A DNA stretch of 64,000 bases. Source: Thiohalospira halophila DSM 15071. GTDB taxonomy: Bacteria; Pseudomonadota; Gammaproteobacteria; Thiohalospirales; Thiohalospiraceae. This document shows, in pieces, positions 38,178-49,599 of this stretch (position 1 is the first letter of the stretch; each line of letters begins with the position of its first letter). Where the stretch lies: contig NZ_FOMJ01000006.1 in the NCBI RefSeq assembly GCF_900112605.1, forward strand, positions 124,001 through 188,000, given 5' to 3'. The translations under genes were made by a program, and so were the position numbers. The notes below the pieces were generated by a model. That model saw only the letters and a program-made list of their open reading frames with translations. It was not told where the DNA came from and searched no databases.

Positions 38178-39149
38178 ATGCGCGTTCTGATCCTGCTCCT
38201 CGCCCTGCTGACCGGCCTGCCGGCCGTCGCCCAGCCCATTGCCGAACAGCCCGGCTTCGACGCCTTCGTCGAACGCATGGAGCGCGAGCACGGCTTCAAT
38301 CCCGAGCGGCTGCGCGCCCTCTTCGACGGGGTGGAGATCCGCGAGGACATCATCGCCACCATCAAGCGGCCGGCGGAGAGCCTCCCCTGGTACCGCTACC
38401 GGCCCATCTTCCTCACCGAGGAGCGCATCCACGCCGGGGCCGAGTTCTGGGAGGAGCACCGGGAGACCCTGGCGCAGGCGCAGGCGGAATACGGCGTGGA
38501 CCCGGCGGTCGTGGCCGGGATCATCGGCGTGGAGACCTATTACGGCCGCCACAAGGGGGACGACCCCCTGCTGGAATCCCTGGGCACCCTGGGCTTCGCC
38601 TACCCGCCCCGGGCCGACTTCTTCCGGGGCGAGCTGGAGGAGTTCCTGCTCATGGCCCGCGAGGAGCAGCTCGACCCCGCGGAGGTGACCGGGTCCTACG
38701 CCGGAGCCATGGGGCGTCCGCAGTTTATCGCCAGCTCCTTCCGCGCCTTCGCCGTGGACTTCGACGGCGACGGCCGCCGCGACCTCTGGAACAGCTGGCC
38801 CGACACCATCGGCTCGGTGGCGCGCTACATCGCCGACCACGGCTGGGAGGCGGGCGAACCGCTGCTCCACCGCCTCCCCGAGGATACCGAGGCGCCGCTG
38901 GAAGAGCTGGCCGAGGAGGGGCTCAAGCCCTCCCTCACCGTCAACGAGCTCCGTGAGAGGGGGCTGGCGCTGGAGGGTCTGGCCGGCGATCGCAAGGCAG
39001 CGGTGGTACGGCTGGAGCAGGAGGAGGGCCACGACCACTGGCTCGCCTTCGGCAACTTCTACGCCATTACCCGCTACAACCACAGCGAACTCTACGCCAT
39101 GGCCGTCCATCAGCTCGGGGAGGCCATTCGGGAGGAGGTCGACGGGTGA
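38178..39149 (+). CDS. mltB: Membrane-bound or periplasmic lytic transglycosylase B
   Basis: A 323-residue murein-cleaving enzyme forming 1,6-anhydro-MurNAc ends. The signal peptide (MRVLILLLALLTGLPAVAQ) has no lipobox Cys, so it is probably soluble in the periplasm, unlike E. coli MltB. The catalytic Glu is in 'IIGVETYYGRHKGDDPLLES', followed by 'SYAGAMGRPQFIASSFRAFA' and 'FDGDGRRDLWNSWPDTIGSV'. The ATG at 38178 has GGAGG six bases upstream. It overlaps rlpA through GTGA. Confidence 0.94.
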   Translation: MRVLILLLALLTGLPAVAQPIAEQPGFDAFVERMEREHGFNPERLRALFDGVEIREDIIATIKRPAESLPWYRYRPIFLTEERIHAGAEFWEEHRETLAQAQAEYGVDPAVVAGIIGVETYYGRHKGDDPLLESLGTLGFAYPPRADFFRGELEEFLLMAREEQLDPAEVTGSYAGAMGRPQFIASSFRAFAVDFDGDGRRDLWNSWPDTIGSVARYIADHGWEAGEPLLHRLPEDTEAPLEELAEEGLKPSLTVNELRERGLALEGLAGDRKAAVVRLEQEEGHDHWLAFGNFYAITRYNHSELYAMAVHQLGEAIREEVDG

Positions 39150-39997
39150 GCACCCTGGGCCGATGGGTGGTCGGGCTGGCCGCCCTCCCCCTCCTGCACG
39201 CCTGCGGTTCGCTGCCCACCGAACCCGGTGACGGCCCGCCGGAGAAGACGGTGGACGTCTCCGGTGTTCCCGAGCCGGTCCCGCGGGCCGAGCCACCCAG
39301 CCGCTACGGCAACCCGGATTCCTACGAGGTCTTCGGCGAGACCTATCACGTCATGGACTCCAGCGACGGCTACCGCGAGCGCGGTCACGCCTCCTGGTAC
39401 GGCACCAAGTTCCACGGGCAGCGCACCTCCAGCGGTGAACCCTACGACATGTTCGCCCTCACCGCCGCCCACAAGAGCCTGCCGCTGCCCACCTACGTGG
39501 AGGTTACCAACCTGGACAACGGCCGCTCCCTGGTGGTGAAGGTCAACGACCGCGGCCCCTTCCACGAGGGCCGGATCATCGACCTCTCCTACGCGGCCGC
39601 GCGGCGGCTGGGCGTCTATGCCACCGGGACCGCCCCCGTGGAGGTCCGGGCGCTGAACCCCGCCGCCGACGAGGAGAACCCCGAAGAGGGCGCCACCCCC
39701 GAGCAGCGACCGGACGAACTCATGGAGCTGGTGCAGAACGCCGGCTCCGTCGGGGAACGGGCGGAGGCCGGGCCGGTCTATCTCCAGGTGGGCGCCTTCC
39801 GCGAGGCGGACAACGCGACCTCCCTGCGGCGACGGCTGGAGGCGGCCGACGGCATCGGCCCCGTGGCGATCCGGGAGGAGGCCGGCATCCACCGGGTCCG
39901 GGTCGGACCCCTGGACGATCGCGGCCACGCCCGGCGCCTGGGCCAGCGGATCGCCGACCTGGGACTGCCGCCCCCGGTGGTCGTCCCGTCGCGCTAG
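39146..39997 (+). CDS. rlpA: RlpA septal ring lipoprotein / lytic transglycosylase with SPOR domain
   Basis: A 283-residue outer-membrane lipoprotein (lipobox LLHAC). The central double-psi barrel domain includes 'GHASWYGTKFHGQRTSSGEP' and 'VVKVNDRGPFHEGRIIDLSY'. The C-terminal SPOR domain (about residues 205-280, 'VYLQVGAFREADNATSLRRR') binds denuded septal glycan. RlpA of Pseudomonas cleaves such glycan. The linker between domains is Glu/Pro-rich. The start is GTG, in a GTGA overlap with mltB. Confidence 0.95.
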   Translation: MSTLGRWVVGLAALPLLHACGSLPTEPGDGPPEKTVDVSGVPEPVPRAEPPSRYGNPDSYEVFGETYHVMDSSDGYRERGHASWYGTKFHGQRTSSGEPYDMFALTAAHKSLPLPTYVEVTNLDNGRSLVVKVNDRGPFHEGRIIDLSYAAARRLGVYATGTAPVEVRALNPAADEENPEEGATPEQRPDELMELVQNAGSVGERAEAGPVYLQVGAFREADNATSLRRRLEAADGIGPVAIREEAGIHRVRVGPLDDRGHARRLGQRIADLGLPPPVVVPSR

Positions 39998-40082
39998 CGT
40001 CTACTGTCTCTCGATTCCAGCAGGTAGAATGGAACACGAACCTTCCGGAACCCCGGCAACCATCACCGACACCGAGCACACC

Positions 40083-41240
40083 ATGCATCGACGCCCTGCC
40101 CGCTTCCCGCTACTGGCCACCCTCCTCCTGCTCGCGGCGTGGCTGCCGCCGGCCCTGGCGGCCCCGCCCTCCATGGTCCCGGCGCCCCCCGAGGTGGAAG
40201 CCGGCGGCTGGGTACTGCAGGACTTCCAGAGCGGCCACGTCATCACCGAGAACAACGCCGAACAGCGCATGGAGCCGGCGAGCCTCACCAAGATGATGAC
40301 CGCCTACGTGGTCTTCAACGAACTGGAATCGGGCAACATCGCCCTGGACGACGAGGCCCGGATCAGCGAGAAGGCCTGGCGCATGCCGGGTTCGCGGATG
40401 TTCATCGAGGTGGACACTCGGGTCACGGTGGAGAAACTCCTCAAGGGCATGATCATCCAGTCGGGCAACGACGCCAGCGTCGCCCTGGCCGAGCACGTGG
40501 GCGGTTCCGAGGAGGCCTTCGCCGGCATGATGAACGGCCACGCCGACCGACTGGGCATGGACGGCACCCACTTCGTCAACGCCACCGGCCTGCCCCACGA
40601 GGAGCACTACTCCACCGCCCGGGACATGGCACGGCTGGCGCGCGCCCTGGTGCGCGACTTCCCCGACCACTACGAGTGGTACAGCCAGCGCAAGTACACC
40701 TACAACGGCATCACCCAGTACAACCGGAACAAACTGCTCTGGCGGAACCCCCACGTGGACGGGCTGAAGACCGGCCACACCGAGAGCGCCGGCTACTGCC
40801 TGGTGACCTCCGCCCAGCGCGAGGAGATGCGCCTGGTCTCGGTGGTCATGGACGCCGAGAGCGAGGAGGCACGGGCGCGGGAGAGCGACAAGCTCATCAA
40901 CTACGGCTTCCGCTTCTTCGCCACCCACAAGCTCTACGACGCCGGCGAGACGCTCACCGAGTCCCGGGTCTGGAAGGGCAAGACGGAGGCCCTGCCCCTG
41001 GGCATCGACGAGACCCTGTGGGTAACCATCCCGCGCGGCCGCTACGATGCCCTGGATGCCTCCATGGAGCTGGACCGGCCCATCATGGCGCCGGCCGCCG
41101 CCGGCGAGCGTTACGGAACCCTGCATATCGAGTTCAACGGCGAGACGCTGGAAGAGCGTCCCCTCCGGGCGCTGGAGGGGGTCGAGGAGGGCAGCCTCTG
41201 GACCCGGCTGGTGGACAACGTCGTCCTCCTGTTCCGCTAG
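40083..41240 (+). CDS. dacC: D-alanyl-D-alanine carboxypeptidase (PBP5/6 family)
   Basis: A 385-residue S11 peptidase trimming the terminal D-Ala of peptidoglycan pentapeptides. The signal peptide ends near ALAAPP. The SxxK is in 'MEPASLTKMMTAYVVFNELE', SGN in 'LLKGMIIQSGNDASVALAEH' and KTG in 'VDGLKTGHTESAGYCLVTSA'. A beta C-terminal domain and a terminal amphipathic helix (SLWTRLVDNVVLLFR) give membrane association. The start at 40083 leaves a normal signal peptide; an in-frame ATG at 40029 has a better ribosome site but would add 18 residues before it. The symbol follows PBP6 only by family. Confidence 0.92.
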   Translation: MHRRPARFPLLATLLLLAAWLPPALAAPPSMVPAPPEVEAGGWVLQDFQSGHVITENNAEQRMEPASLTKMMTAYVVFNELESGNIALDDEARISEKAWRMPGSRMFIEVDTRVTVEKLLKGMIIQSGNDASVALAEHVGGSEEAFAGMMNGHADRLGMDGTHFVNATGLPHEEHYSTARDMARLARALVRDFPDHYEWYSQRKYTYNGITQYNRNKLLWRNPHVDGLKTGHTESAGYCLVTSAQREEMRLVSVVMDAESEEARARESDKLINYGFRFFATHKLYDAGETLTESRVWKGKTEALPLGIDETLWVTIPRGRYDALDASMELDRPIMAPAAAGERYGTLHIEFNGETLEERPLRALEGVEEGSLWTRLVDNVVLLFR

Positions 41241-41242
41241 GC

Positions 41243-42109
41243 ATGAGCGAGCCCACCGTCTACCTCGACGGCCTCTACCTCCCCCAGGGGGAGGCGCGGG
41301 TGCCGGTCCTCGATCGCGGCTTCATCTTCGGTGATGGCGTCTACGAGGTGCTGCCGGTCTATGCCGGCGAACCCTTCCGGCTGGCCCAGCACCTGGAGCG
41401 GCTGGAGCGCAGTCTGCGCCTCACCGCCATGGCCAACCCCCACGGCCGCGAGGGCTGGGAGCGGGTCATCCGCGAGGTGGTCCGCCGCAACGGCGGCGGC
41501 GACCAGTCGGTCTACCTCCAGGTGACCCGGGGCGCTGCCCGGCGCGACCACGCCTTCCCGGACGACACGCCGCCCACCGCCCTGGTCATGAGCAGCCCGC
41601 TGACGCCGCCGAGCGCGGAGGATCTGGCCCGGGGGGCCGAGGTCATCAGCCGGCCCGATCCGCGCTGGCTCCACTGCGATATCAAGACCACCTCCCTGCT
41701 GCCCAACGTCCTGCTGCGCCAGGAGGCGCTGGAGGCCGACGCCGACGAGGTGATCCTGGTCCGCGACGGCGTGGTCACCGAGGCGGCTACCGCCAACCTC
41801 TTCCTGGTCCGGGATGGCCGGCTGCTCACCCCGCAGCAGGGGCCCCACCTCCTGCCCGGGATCACCCGGGACCTGGTCCTGGAGCTGGCGGCCGACCAGG
41901 GGATCCCCGCCGGCGAGGCGGCCCTGGACCGGACCGATCTCGCCGCCGCCGACGAGATCTGGCTGACCTCCTCCACCCGCGAGGTCCGGCCGGTGACCCG
42001 CCTGGACGGGCGGCCGGTGGGTACCGGCGAGGCAGGCCCCCTGTGGCGCCGCCTCCACACCGCCTACCAGGCCTGCAAGGACCGCATCCGCGCCGGCGAG
42101 GCACACTAG
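41243..42109 (+). CDS. dat: D-amino-acid aminotransferase (class IV)
   Basis: A 288-residue PLP enzyme interconverting D-alanine and D-glutamate. The fold-type IV signature includes 'VPVLDRGFIFGDGVYEVLPV', the PLP lysine in 'CDIKTTSLLPNVLLRQEALE', and 'VTEAATANLFLVRDGRLLTP'. Branched-chain aminotransferases and aminodeoxychorismate lyase are related, but the peptidoglycan neighbourhood (dacC before, ybeD-lipBA after) matches the dat position in other gammaproteobacteria. It starts 2 bp after dacC. Confidence 0.92.
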   Translation: MSEPTVYLDGLYLPQGEARVPVLDRGFIFGDGVYEVLPVYAGEPFRLAQHLERLERSLRLTAMANPHGREGWERVIREVVRRNGGGDQSVYLQVTRGAARRDHAFPDDTPPTALVMSSPLTPPSAEDLARGAEVISRPDPRWLHCDIKTTSLLPNVLLRQEALEADADEVILVRDGVVTEAATANLFLVRDGRLLTPQQGPHLLPGITRDLVLELAADQGIPAGEAALDRTDLAAADEIWLTSSTREVRPVTRLDGRPVGTGEAGPLWRRLHTAYQACKDRIRAGEAH

Positions 42110-42118
42110 GAGGGGGAC

Positions 42119-42385
42119 ATGAGCGAGGAAGAGACCGCCTTCGAATTCCCCTGCACCTTCCCGTTGAAGGTGATGGGCAGCCATGACGAGGCCTTCGAGA
42201 GCGAGGTGCTGGCCCTGGTCCGCGACCACGTGGGCGAGCCGGGCGAAGAGGCCATCCAGCGCCGTGCCAGCCGCAACGGGCGCTACCTCTCGCTGACGGT
42301 GACCTTCACCGCCACCAGCAAGGCCCAGCTGGACGACCTCTATCGCGCTCTGAACGCCAGCGACCGGGTCCTGATGACGCTGTGA
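42119..42385 (+). CDS. ybeD: YbeD/DUF493 family protein
   Basis: An 88-residue ferredoxin-like ACT-resembling protein of unknown function. The sequence 'FPCTFPLKVMGSHDEAFESE' and the terminal '[17 protein letters not shown]' are typical. It is nearly always located between dac and lipB in gammaproteobacteria, as here, suggesting a link to lipoate or wall metabolism. A strong AGGAGGGGG ribosome site precedes the ATG. It overlaps lipB by GTGA. Confidence 0.95.
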   Translation: MSEEETAFEFPCTFPLKVMGSHDEAFESEVLALVRDHVGEPGEEAIQRRASRNGRYLSLTVTFTATSKAQLDDLYRALNASDRVLMTL

Positions 42386-43047
42386 CCGGGACGGTGAGCG
42401 GAACCGGCCTGCTGCTGCGGCGCCTGGGCCAGCGGGAGTACGAATCCACCTGGGCCGCCATGCGCGCCTTCACCGAGGGCCGCACCGAGGCGACGCCGGA
42501 CGAGCTCTGGCTGCTGGAGCACCCGCCGGTCTTCACCCTGGGGCGCAATGCCGCCCGGGAGCACCTCCTGGACCCCGGCGACATCCCCACCGTCGCCGTG
42601 GACCGGGGCGGCCAGGTCACCTACCATGGACCGGGCCAGGCGGTGCTCTACACGCTGGTGGACCTGCGCCGCCGCGGCCTCGGGGTCCGGGCGCTGGTGG
42701 ACGCCCTGGAGGGCGCCACCGTGGACTGGCTGGCCGCACAGGGCATCGCCGCCGCCACCCGGCGCGACGCCCCCGGGGTCTACGTGGAGGGGGCCAAGAT
42801 CGCCTCCCTGGGGCTGCGGGTCCGCCACGGCCGCGCCTACCACGGCCTGGCGCTCAACGTGGATGCCGACCTGGCCCCCTTCGATCGCATCAACCCCTGC
42901 GGCTACCGCGGCCTGCCGGTGACCCGGCTCGCGGACCTGGGGGTCGAGACCACACCCGAGGCGGCCGGTGCCGGGGTGGCCGGTAAACTGGCCGAACGCC
43001 TGGGCTCACGCATCCGCCCCACCGAGGGAGCCGACCATGCCGGATAA
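42382..43047 (+). CDS. lipB: Octanoyl-[ACP]:protein octanoyltransferase
   Basis: A 221-residue enzyme transferring octanoate from ACP to lipoyl domains. The catalytic Lys is in '[17 protein letters not shown]' and the acyl-thioester Cys in '[15 protein letters not shown]'. '[20 protein letters not shown]' is the third signature. It starts at GTG overlapping ybeD and its end overlaps lipA by 11 bp. Confidence 0.96.
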   Translation: MTGTVSGTGLLLRRLGQREYESTWAAMRAFTEGRTEATPDELWLLEHPPVFTLGRNAAREHLLDPGDIPTVAVDRGGQVTYHGPGQAVLYTLVDLRRRGLGVRALVDALEGATVDWLAAQGIAAATRRDAPGVYVEGAKIASLGLRVRHGRAYHGLALNVDADLAPFDRINPCGYRGLPVTRLADLGVETTPEAAGAGVAGKLAERLGSRIRPTEGADHAG

Positions 43048-44005
43048 CACCCCCGATCCCGCCGCCCCGAGGACGCCGCACCCCGGCAAGGGCGCCTCCA
43101 AGACCAGCCGTATCCCCATCAAGGTGGTGCCGGCGGAGCGGCCCCAGCCCAAGCCCCACTGGATCCGGGCCAAGTCGCCGACCAGTCCGGAGGTCGCCCG
43201 GCTCAAGGGCGTGCTGCGGGAGCAGGAGCTGGTCACCGTCTGCGAGGAGGCCTCCTGCCCCAACCTGGGGGAGTGCTTCGCCCACGGCACCGCGACCTTC
43301 ATGATCCTCGGCGAGGTCTGCACCCGCCGCTGCCCCTTCTGCGATGTCGCCCACGGCCGGCCGGAGCCGCCGGACCCGGAAGAGCCCCGCCACCTCGCCG
43401 ATACCGTGGCGCAGATGGGGCTCGAGTGGGTGGTGATCACCTCCGTGGACCGGGACGACCTGCGCGACGGCGGTGCCCAGCACTTCGTCGACTGCATCAC
43501 CGCCCTGCGGGAGACCAGCCCCGGCACGGCGGTGGAGATCCTGGTTCCCGACTTCCGTGGCCGCCAGGAACGGGCCCTGGCGATCATGGGCGGCGGCGTT
43601 CCCGATGTCTTCAACCACAATCTCGAAACGGTTCCGCGCCTCTACAAGGCGGCGCGCCCGGGGGCCGACTACGAGGTCTCCCTGCGCCTGCTGGCCGACT
43701 TCCGCGCGGCCCATCCGCAGGTCCCCACCAAGTCGGGACTCATGCTCGGGATCGGGGAGGAGATCGACGAGGTGGAGCAGGTCATGGCCGATCTGCGGGA
43801 CCACGGGGTGACCATGCTCACCCTGGGCCAGTACCTCTCCCCGGGCCCCAACCACCTCCCGGTCCACCGCTACGTCCACCCGGACGAGTTCGATGACCTC
43901 GGCCGGAAGGCGAAGGCCATGGGCTTCGAGCAGGTGGCCAGCGGCCCCATGGTCCGCTCCTCCTACCACGCCGACCGCCAGGCGGCGGGCGAGACGGTCC
44001 GCTAG
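43037..44005 (+). CDS. lipA: Lipoyl synthase
   Basis: A 322-residue radical-SAM enzyme inserting two sulfurs into octanoylated domains. Both iron-sulfur clusters are visible: the auxiliary one in '[13 protein letters not shown]' and the radical-SAM CxxxCxxC in '[13 protein letters not shown]'. The C-terminal Ser ligand is in '[16 protein letters not shown]'. The N-terminus has a basic, proline-rich extension. It completes the lipB-lipA pathway pair. Confidence 0.97.
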   Translation: MPDNTPDPAAPRTPHPGKGASKTSRIPIKVVPAERPQPKPHWIRAKSPTSPEVARLKGVLREQELVTVCEEASCPNLGECFAHGTATFMILGEVCTRRCPFCDVAHGRPEPPDPEEPRHLADTVAQMGLEWVVITSVDRDDLRDGGAQHFVDCITALRETSPGTAVEILVPDFRGRQERALAIMGGGVPDVFNHNLETVPRLYKAARPGADYEVSLRLLADFRAAHPQVPTKSGLMLGIGEEIDEVEQVMADLRDHGVTMLTLGQYLSPGPNHLPVHRYVHPDEFDDLGRKAKAMGFEQVASGPMVRSSYHADRQAAGETVR

Positions 44006-44026
44006 GGCCCGCCCCGGGGGCGACCG

Positions 44027-44773
44027 ATGCAGCGCCTCCTGGAGGCCCTGATCCTGCCACCGGGCAGTGGCCTCCTGCTCCTGCTGGCCGCCCTTCTGGC
44101 CCTGCGCGCCGGCTGGCGCCGGAGCGCCCGGGCGGGTCTGGTGGCGGCCCTCCTCCTCCTCTATCTGCCTGCCACCCACTGGGGTGCCGCCATGCTCATG
44201 CAGGCCGCCCAGGGACCGGCGGTGGCCGAGCAGGCAGGGGCCCGGGCCGAGGCAGGGGCCATCCTGCTCCCCGGCGCTGGTCGCGCCCCGACGCCGGCCG
44301 GGTCGCGATATCCGGCCCGACCCTCGGCCCTGGCGAAGGAGCGGCTTCTCCGGACCGCCCAGCTGGCTCGGGAGACCGGACGGCCGGTGGTCACCTCCGG
44401 TGGTGATCTCGATGGACTGGGCGAGCCGGAGGCCGAGACCCTGGCGCGGGAGCTGGTGCAGCTGGGGATCCCGGTGCGCTGGCGGGAGGGACGCGCCGCC
44501 AATACCCGGGAGAATGCGGTTCGAAGCGCGGCCCTGCTGCGCGAGGCGGGGATCCGGCGCGTCTGGGTCGTCACCCAGGCCTGGCACATGCCGCGCCTGC
44601 GGGCGAGCTTCGCCGGCACCGGCGTGGAGCCGGTCCCGGTGGCGATCGGTCGGATCCCGGCGATCCCGCCAACCCCGGATAACCTCCTGCCGAACGCCGG
44701 TGCCCTGCGGCGCAGCGCACTGGCCCTGCACGAGCTGGCCGGCCAGGCCTGGTACGGCCTGCGTTACGACTGA
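44027..44773 (+). CDS. YdcF/ElyC-family (DUF218) envelope protein
   Basis: A 248-residue protein with two N-terminal membrane helices (about residues 12-50) and a DUF218 domain. The family motifs are 'GAILLPGAG', 'GRPVVTSGGDLDGLGEPEAE', 'REGRAANTRENAVRSAALLR' and 'VWVVTQAWHMPRLRASFAGT'. ElyC and related proteins affect lipid carrier and peptidoglycan metabolism; biochemistry is unsettled. The location next to wall genes agrees. It converges with the L,D-transpeptidase gene, with a 21-bp gap. Confidence 0.9.
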   Translation: MQRLLEALILPPGSGLLLLLAALLALRAGWRRSARAGLVAALLLLYLPATHWGAAMLMQAAQGPAVAEQAGARAEAGAILLPGAGRAPTPAGSRYPARPSALAKERLLRTAQLARETGRPVVTSGGDLDGLGEPEAETLARELVQLGIPVRWREGRAANTRENAVRSAALLREAGIRRVWVVTQAWHMPRLRASFAGTGVEPVPVAIGRIPAIPPTPDNLLPNAGALRRSALALHELAGQAWYGLRYD

Positions 44774-44794
44774 ACCCGTCGGCTCGGGGGTACC

Positions 44795-46138
44795 TCAGGG
44801 CGCCGGCCCCTCGTAGAGGACGGACCAGTCACCGGCCTCGCGGCGAAGGTAGAGCTGCTTGTCCATAACGCCGCGGTAGTTGTTGGAGTCGTAGTCCTGG
44901 CGGAACCGGGCCACGACCAGGTTGCCAGCCCGGCCTGCGGCGGAATCGGGATAGGCGAGGAGGGCACGGCGTTCCAGCCGGATGGCCTGATCGGTCTTGG
45001 TGGCCAGCACCCGGCGCTTGTAGTCGGTCCACCTCGCGCGCTCCCCGCGCGGGCTCCAGAAGTCGGCATCGTAGTACGCCAGGTACCGCTCCACCGCCAT
45101 GGCCTCCCAGCTGCGGCGCCACCCCTCCACGGCCTGCCGGGCCGCGCGGCGCCGCTGGCGCCACTGCTCGTGGTCGATCCAGTCCAGCCGCTCGGCGATG
45201 ATGACCGGCGTCCCCGCGGACACGGAGCCGCGCAGATCCTGCAGATTGAGGTTGGGCAGGACGACGCAGCCCTCGCTGTCCAGCGGCGGCCGGCTGAAGA
45301 AGCGCCGATCGGTGCCGTGGAGCCAGATCCCGTAGCCGGTCTTGCCACGTCGGCGATCCAGGGGGTTGGGATAGTCCAGGGTGAAGGCGCCCAGGCCGTA
45401 CTCCGCGGGGAGTTCGCCGTCCTCCAGGAACTCCTGCACGAAGTAGACCCCCTCCGGCGTGCGGAGATCCCCCTCGCGCTCCTTGTCACCGCGGGCCTGG
45501 CCGGTGCTGACGTAGTGGTCGCGGATCCGGCGTGGCGGCCGGCCATCACCACGACGCTCGTAGACGTAGAGCCGGTTGTGGCGCTTGTCCACCAGGAGCG
45601 CCACCGGGTTCTCCGGGGAGAGCTGGAGGAGCGCGGCGGGGACGCGAGCGGTGCGCAGGGTCTCGAGATAGCCCTCCAGGCGCGCCCGGGCCTCGGCGCG
45701 AAGGGCATTGCGGCTGAGGTCGCCCTCTCCCTCCACGGCCGCGGCGACGCCGTTACCGCCCAGCCCGGCGACCACCCGGGAACGGCTCAGCAGCAGATCA
45801 CCGCGCACCAGGTGGGCGAGCTGGAAATCGGGCGCGCGCCGGACCACCTCGTCCAGGGACTCCAGCGCGGCCGCGTAGTCGCCCTCACGGAAGTGGATCA
45901 GCCCCAGCAGCAGGCGCGCCTCGGTATCGCCGGGATGGCGCCGGACCCGCTGACCCAGGCGCTCCCGGGCCCGCTGCAGAAGGTCGCCGTCGGCCTCTTC
46001 GGCAATGACACGGGGGGAGAAGCCGCTGCCGGGGTAGTCGGCGGCGCGGTTGAAGGCCAGCTGCTCGGCAACGGCGGGGGCGAGAAGGCCGATAACGAGA
46101 ACCAGACCCCCGAGGGAACCCGCGAGGAAACGAGTCAT
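44795..46138 (-). CDS. L,D-transpeptidase (YkuD) with TPR-like and NTF2-like domains
   Basis: A 447-residue exported protein with a signal peptide (AGSLGGLVLVIGLLAPAVAE). Residues about 45-120 look TPR-like. The YkuD catalytic domain (about 165-320) has 'YGIWLHGTDRRFFSRPPLDS' leading to the catalytic Cys in EGCVVLPNLN. The C-terminal region (about 335-447, 'AVERYLAYYDADFWSPRGER', 'RFRQDYDSNNYRGVMDKQLY') resembles an NTF2-like Cds6-type domain. It may make 3-3 crosslinks or attach proteins to the wall. The ATG overlaps the stop of the preceding TPR gene (ATGA), whose product shares the same C-terminal domain type. Confidence 0.9.
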   Translation of the reverse strand: MTRFLAGSLGGLVLVIGLLAPAVAEQLAFNRAADYPGSGFSPRVIAEEADGDLLQRARERLGQRVRRHPGDTEARLLLGLIHFREGDYAAALESLDEVVRRAPDFQLAHLVRGDLLLSRSRVVAGLGGNGVAAAVEGEGDLSRNALRAEARARLEGYLETLRTARVPAALLQLSPENPVALLVDKRHNRLYVYERRGDGRPPRRIRDHYVSTGQARGDKEREGDLRTPEGVYFVQEFLEDGELPAEYGLGAFTLDYPNPLDRRRGKTGYGIWLHGTDRRFFSRPPLDSEGCVVLPNLNLQDLRGSVSAGTPVIIAERLDWIDHEQWRQRRRAARQAVEGWRRSWEAMAVERYLAYYDADFWSPRGERARWTDYKRRVLATKTDQAIRLERRALLAYPDSAAGRAGNLVVARFRQDYDSNNYRGVMDKQLYLRREAGDWSVLYEGPAP

Positions 46139-47208
46139 CGCTCCAGGACTTTGAGGGTCTGTTCGTTACTGATGACCCAGCGTCCCTCCTCGAGCACCAT
46201 CTGGAGGGACTTGAGAGTGACGTCGGCGTAGGAGTCGGCGTCGTAGTGCTGGCGAACGATGGCCGTGGCGGTGTCCGGGCCGGTGTCCCAGACCTCGATG
46301 CGGTCGAGCTCCACCTGGATCCACTCCGGCCGCTGGATGCGCCGGCGCCGCTGCTCCTCCCACTCCTCGCGGTTCAGCCCCTCGGGAGAGTAATCCGCCG
46401 CATAGGCGGCGACATACTCCGCCACCGCCTGCTCCGACCAGGCGCTTGCCCAGTCATGCAGGCGGCGGGTGACGGCCCGTGTGACCGCCTCATCGGCCCG
46501 GACCTGCAACGCCTCGTTCTCGCTGCGCGCCGAACCACCCTCGTCGGCGGCCGCGGCGCCCTCCTCGTCGGCCGCATCCTCCGCCGGCTGCGGATCAGCG
46601 GGCTCTGCCGCCTCGCTACCGGCATCGGCATCGGCATCGTCCTTGTCCTCGACGCTGGCCATGAGCGAGACCCGACCGCGACGGGGCTCTTCCAGGGCGG
46701 CCAGCTCACGCAGGCCGGGCTCTTCCCGCTCCTCCTCGGGATCGAGCTGGAGCGCATGGGCGTAGGAGCGGCGCGCCATCTCTACATAGACGGTGCTGAG
46801 GTTCTCGTAGAGAGTGGAGTAGACCTTGCTGGTCGCCAGCCCCTTTTCCAGGGCGTCCCGGGCGGACTCCAGCTTGCCCTGGCGGGCCAGGAGGACCGCC
46901 AGGTTGTTGTAGGGCTCGGGCATCTCGGGATGGTCGGCGACGAGCGCCTCGAGGCGCTCGATGGCGCCCTCCTCGTCCCCCTCCCGGGCCAGGATGCGGG
47001 CGCGGACGAAGCGCGCCCCCGGATGGTCCGGCTGCTCCGCCAGGATGGATTCCACTCGCTCGCGCGCGGCCTCGAGATCCCCCTGCTGGAGGGTCTCCTT
47101 GACGGATTCCAGATCCAGCGGAGGCTCCGCGACCGCTACGGCCGGGGAAGCACCCAGCAGCAGGGCCAGCAGGCCGGCCAGGCTGTATGTACGTAGCGGT
47201 CTGTCCAC
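46135..47208 (-). CDS. TPR protein with NTF2-like (Cds6-type) C-terminal domain
   Basis: A 357-residue exported protein. A signal peptide ([19 protein letters not shown]) is followed by TPR repeats (about residues 30-165, 'AARERVESILAEQPDHPGAR', 'PEPYNNLAVLLARQGKLESA'). A long acidic Ala/Glu/Asp linker (about 185-230) leads to a C-terminal domain ('RLHDWASAWSEQAVAEYVAA', 'IVRQHYDADSYADVTLKSLQ'). That last domain matches the tail of the adjacent L,D-transpeptidase in pattern ('RQ.YDS...Y..V..K.L'). The pair probably acts together at the wall, with this protein as partner or regulator. That link is inference. Confidence 0.87.
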   Translation of the reverse strand: MDRPLRTYSLAGLLALLLGASPAVAVAEPPLDLESVKETLQQGDLEAARERVESILAEQPDHPGARFVRARILAREGDEEGAIERLEALVADHPEMPEPYNNLAVLLARQGKLESARDALEKGLATSKVYSTLYENLSTVYVEMARRSYAHALQLDPEEEREEPGLRELAALEEPRRGRVSLMASVEDKDDADADAGSEAAEPADPQPAEDAADEEGAAAADEGGSARSENEALQVRADEAVTRAVTRRLHDWASAWSEQAVAEYVAAYAADYSPEGLNREEWEEQRRRRIQRPEWIQVELDRIEVWDTGPDTATAIVRQHYDADSYADVTLKSLQMVLEEGRWVISNEQTLKVLER

Positions 47209-47257
47209 GATCCCTCCTCCACGGCGCTACCCTATCCTAACGGAAACCGGCGGGAAA

Positions 47258-47275
47258 GCCCCCATTCTCGGGGGC
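47258..47275 (-). terminator. Rho-independent terminator
   Basis: Inverted repeat GCCCCC / GGGGGC with a 6-nt loop, followed by TTTCCC on the minus strand, 7 bp after the stop of the 153-residue hypothetical gene. It separates the amgK-murU unit from the TPR/L,D-transpeptidase pair. Confidence 0.65.
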
Positions 47276-47282
47276 CTGCGGG

Positions 47283-49427
<2,145 letters not shown>

Positions 49428-49599
49428 GCCGGGCATTCTACACGCCCGGGCCAACCCGTCCCCAGGCGTTGGCCCTTCATTGAATGCCCGCCCGGCATAT
49501 GCGAATTTAGCGCGCTCGCCCTCCCGCCAGGCACCCCCGCGAAGGGTAGGCCGCGCGCCATCGTCCGCGGGAGGTCCGTAACCCGGGGACCCACACGCC

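Noticed and set aside
40029-40082. Longer N-terminus for the D-Ala-D-Ala carboxypeptidase from an upstream ATG
   Set aside because: It would place 18 mostly polar residues before the signal peptide; the shorter form gives a normal one. It remains an alternative because its ribosome site is better.
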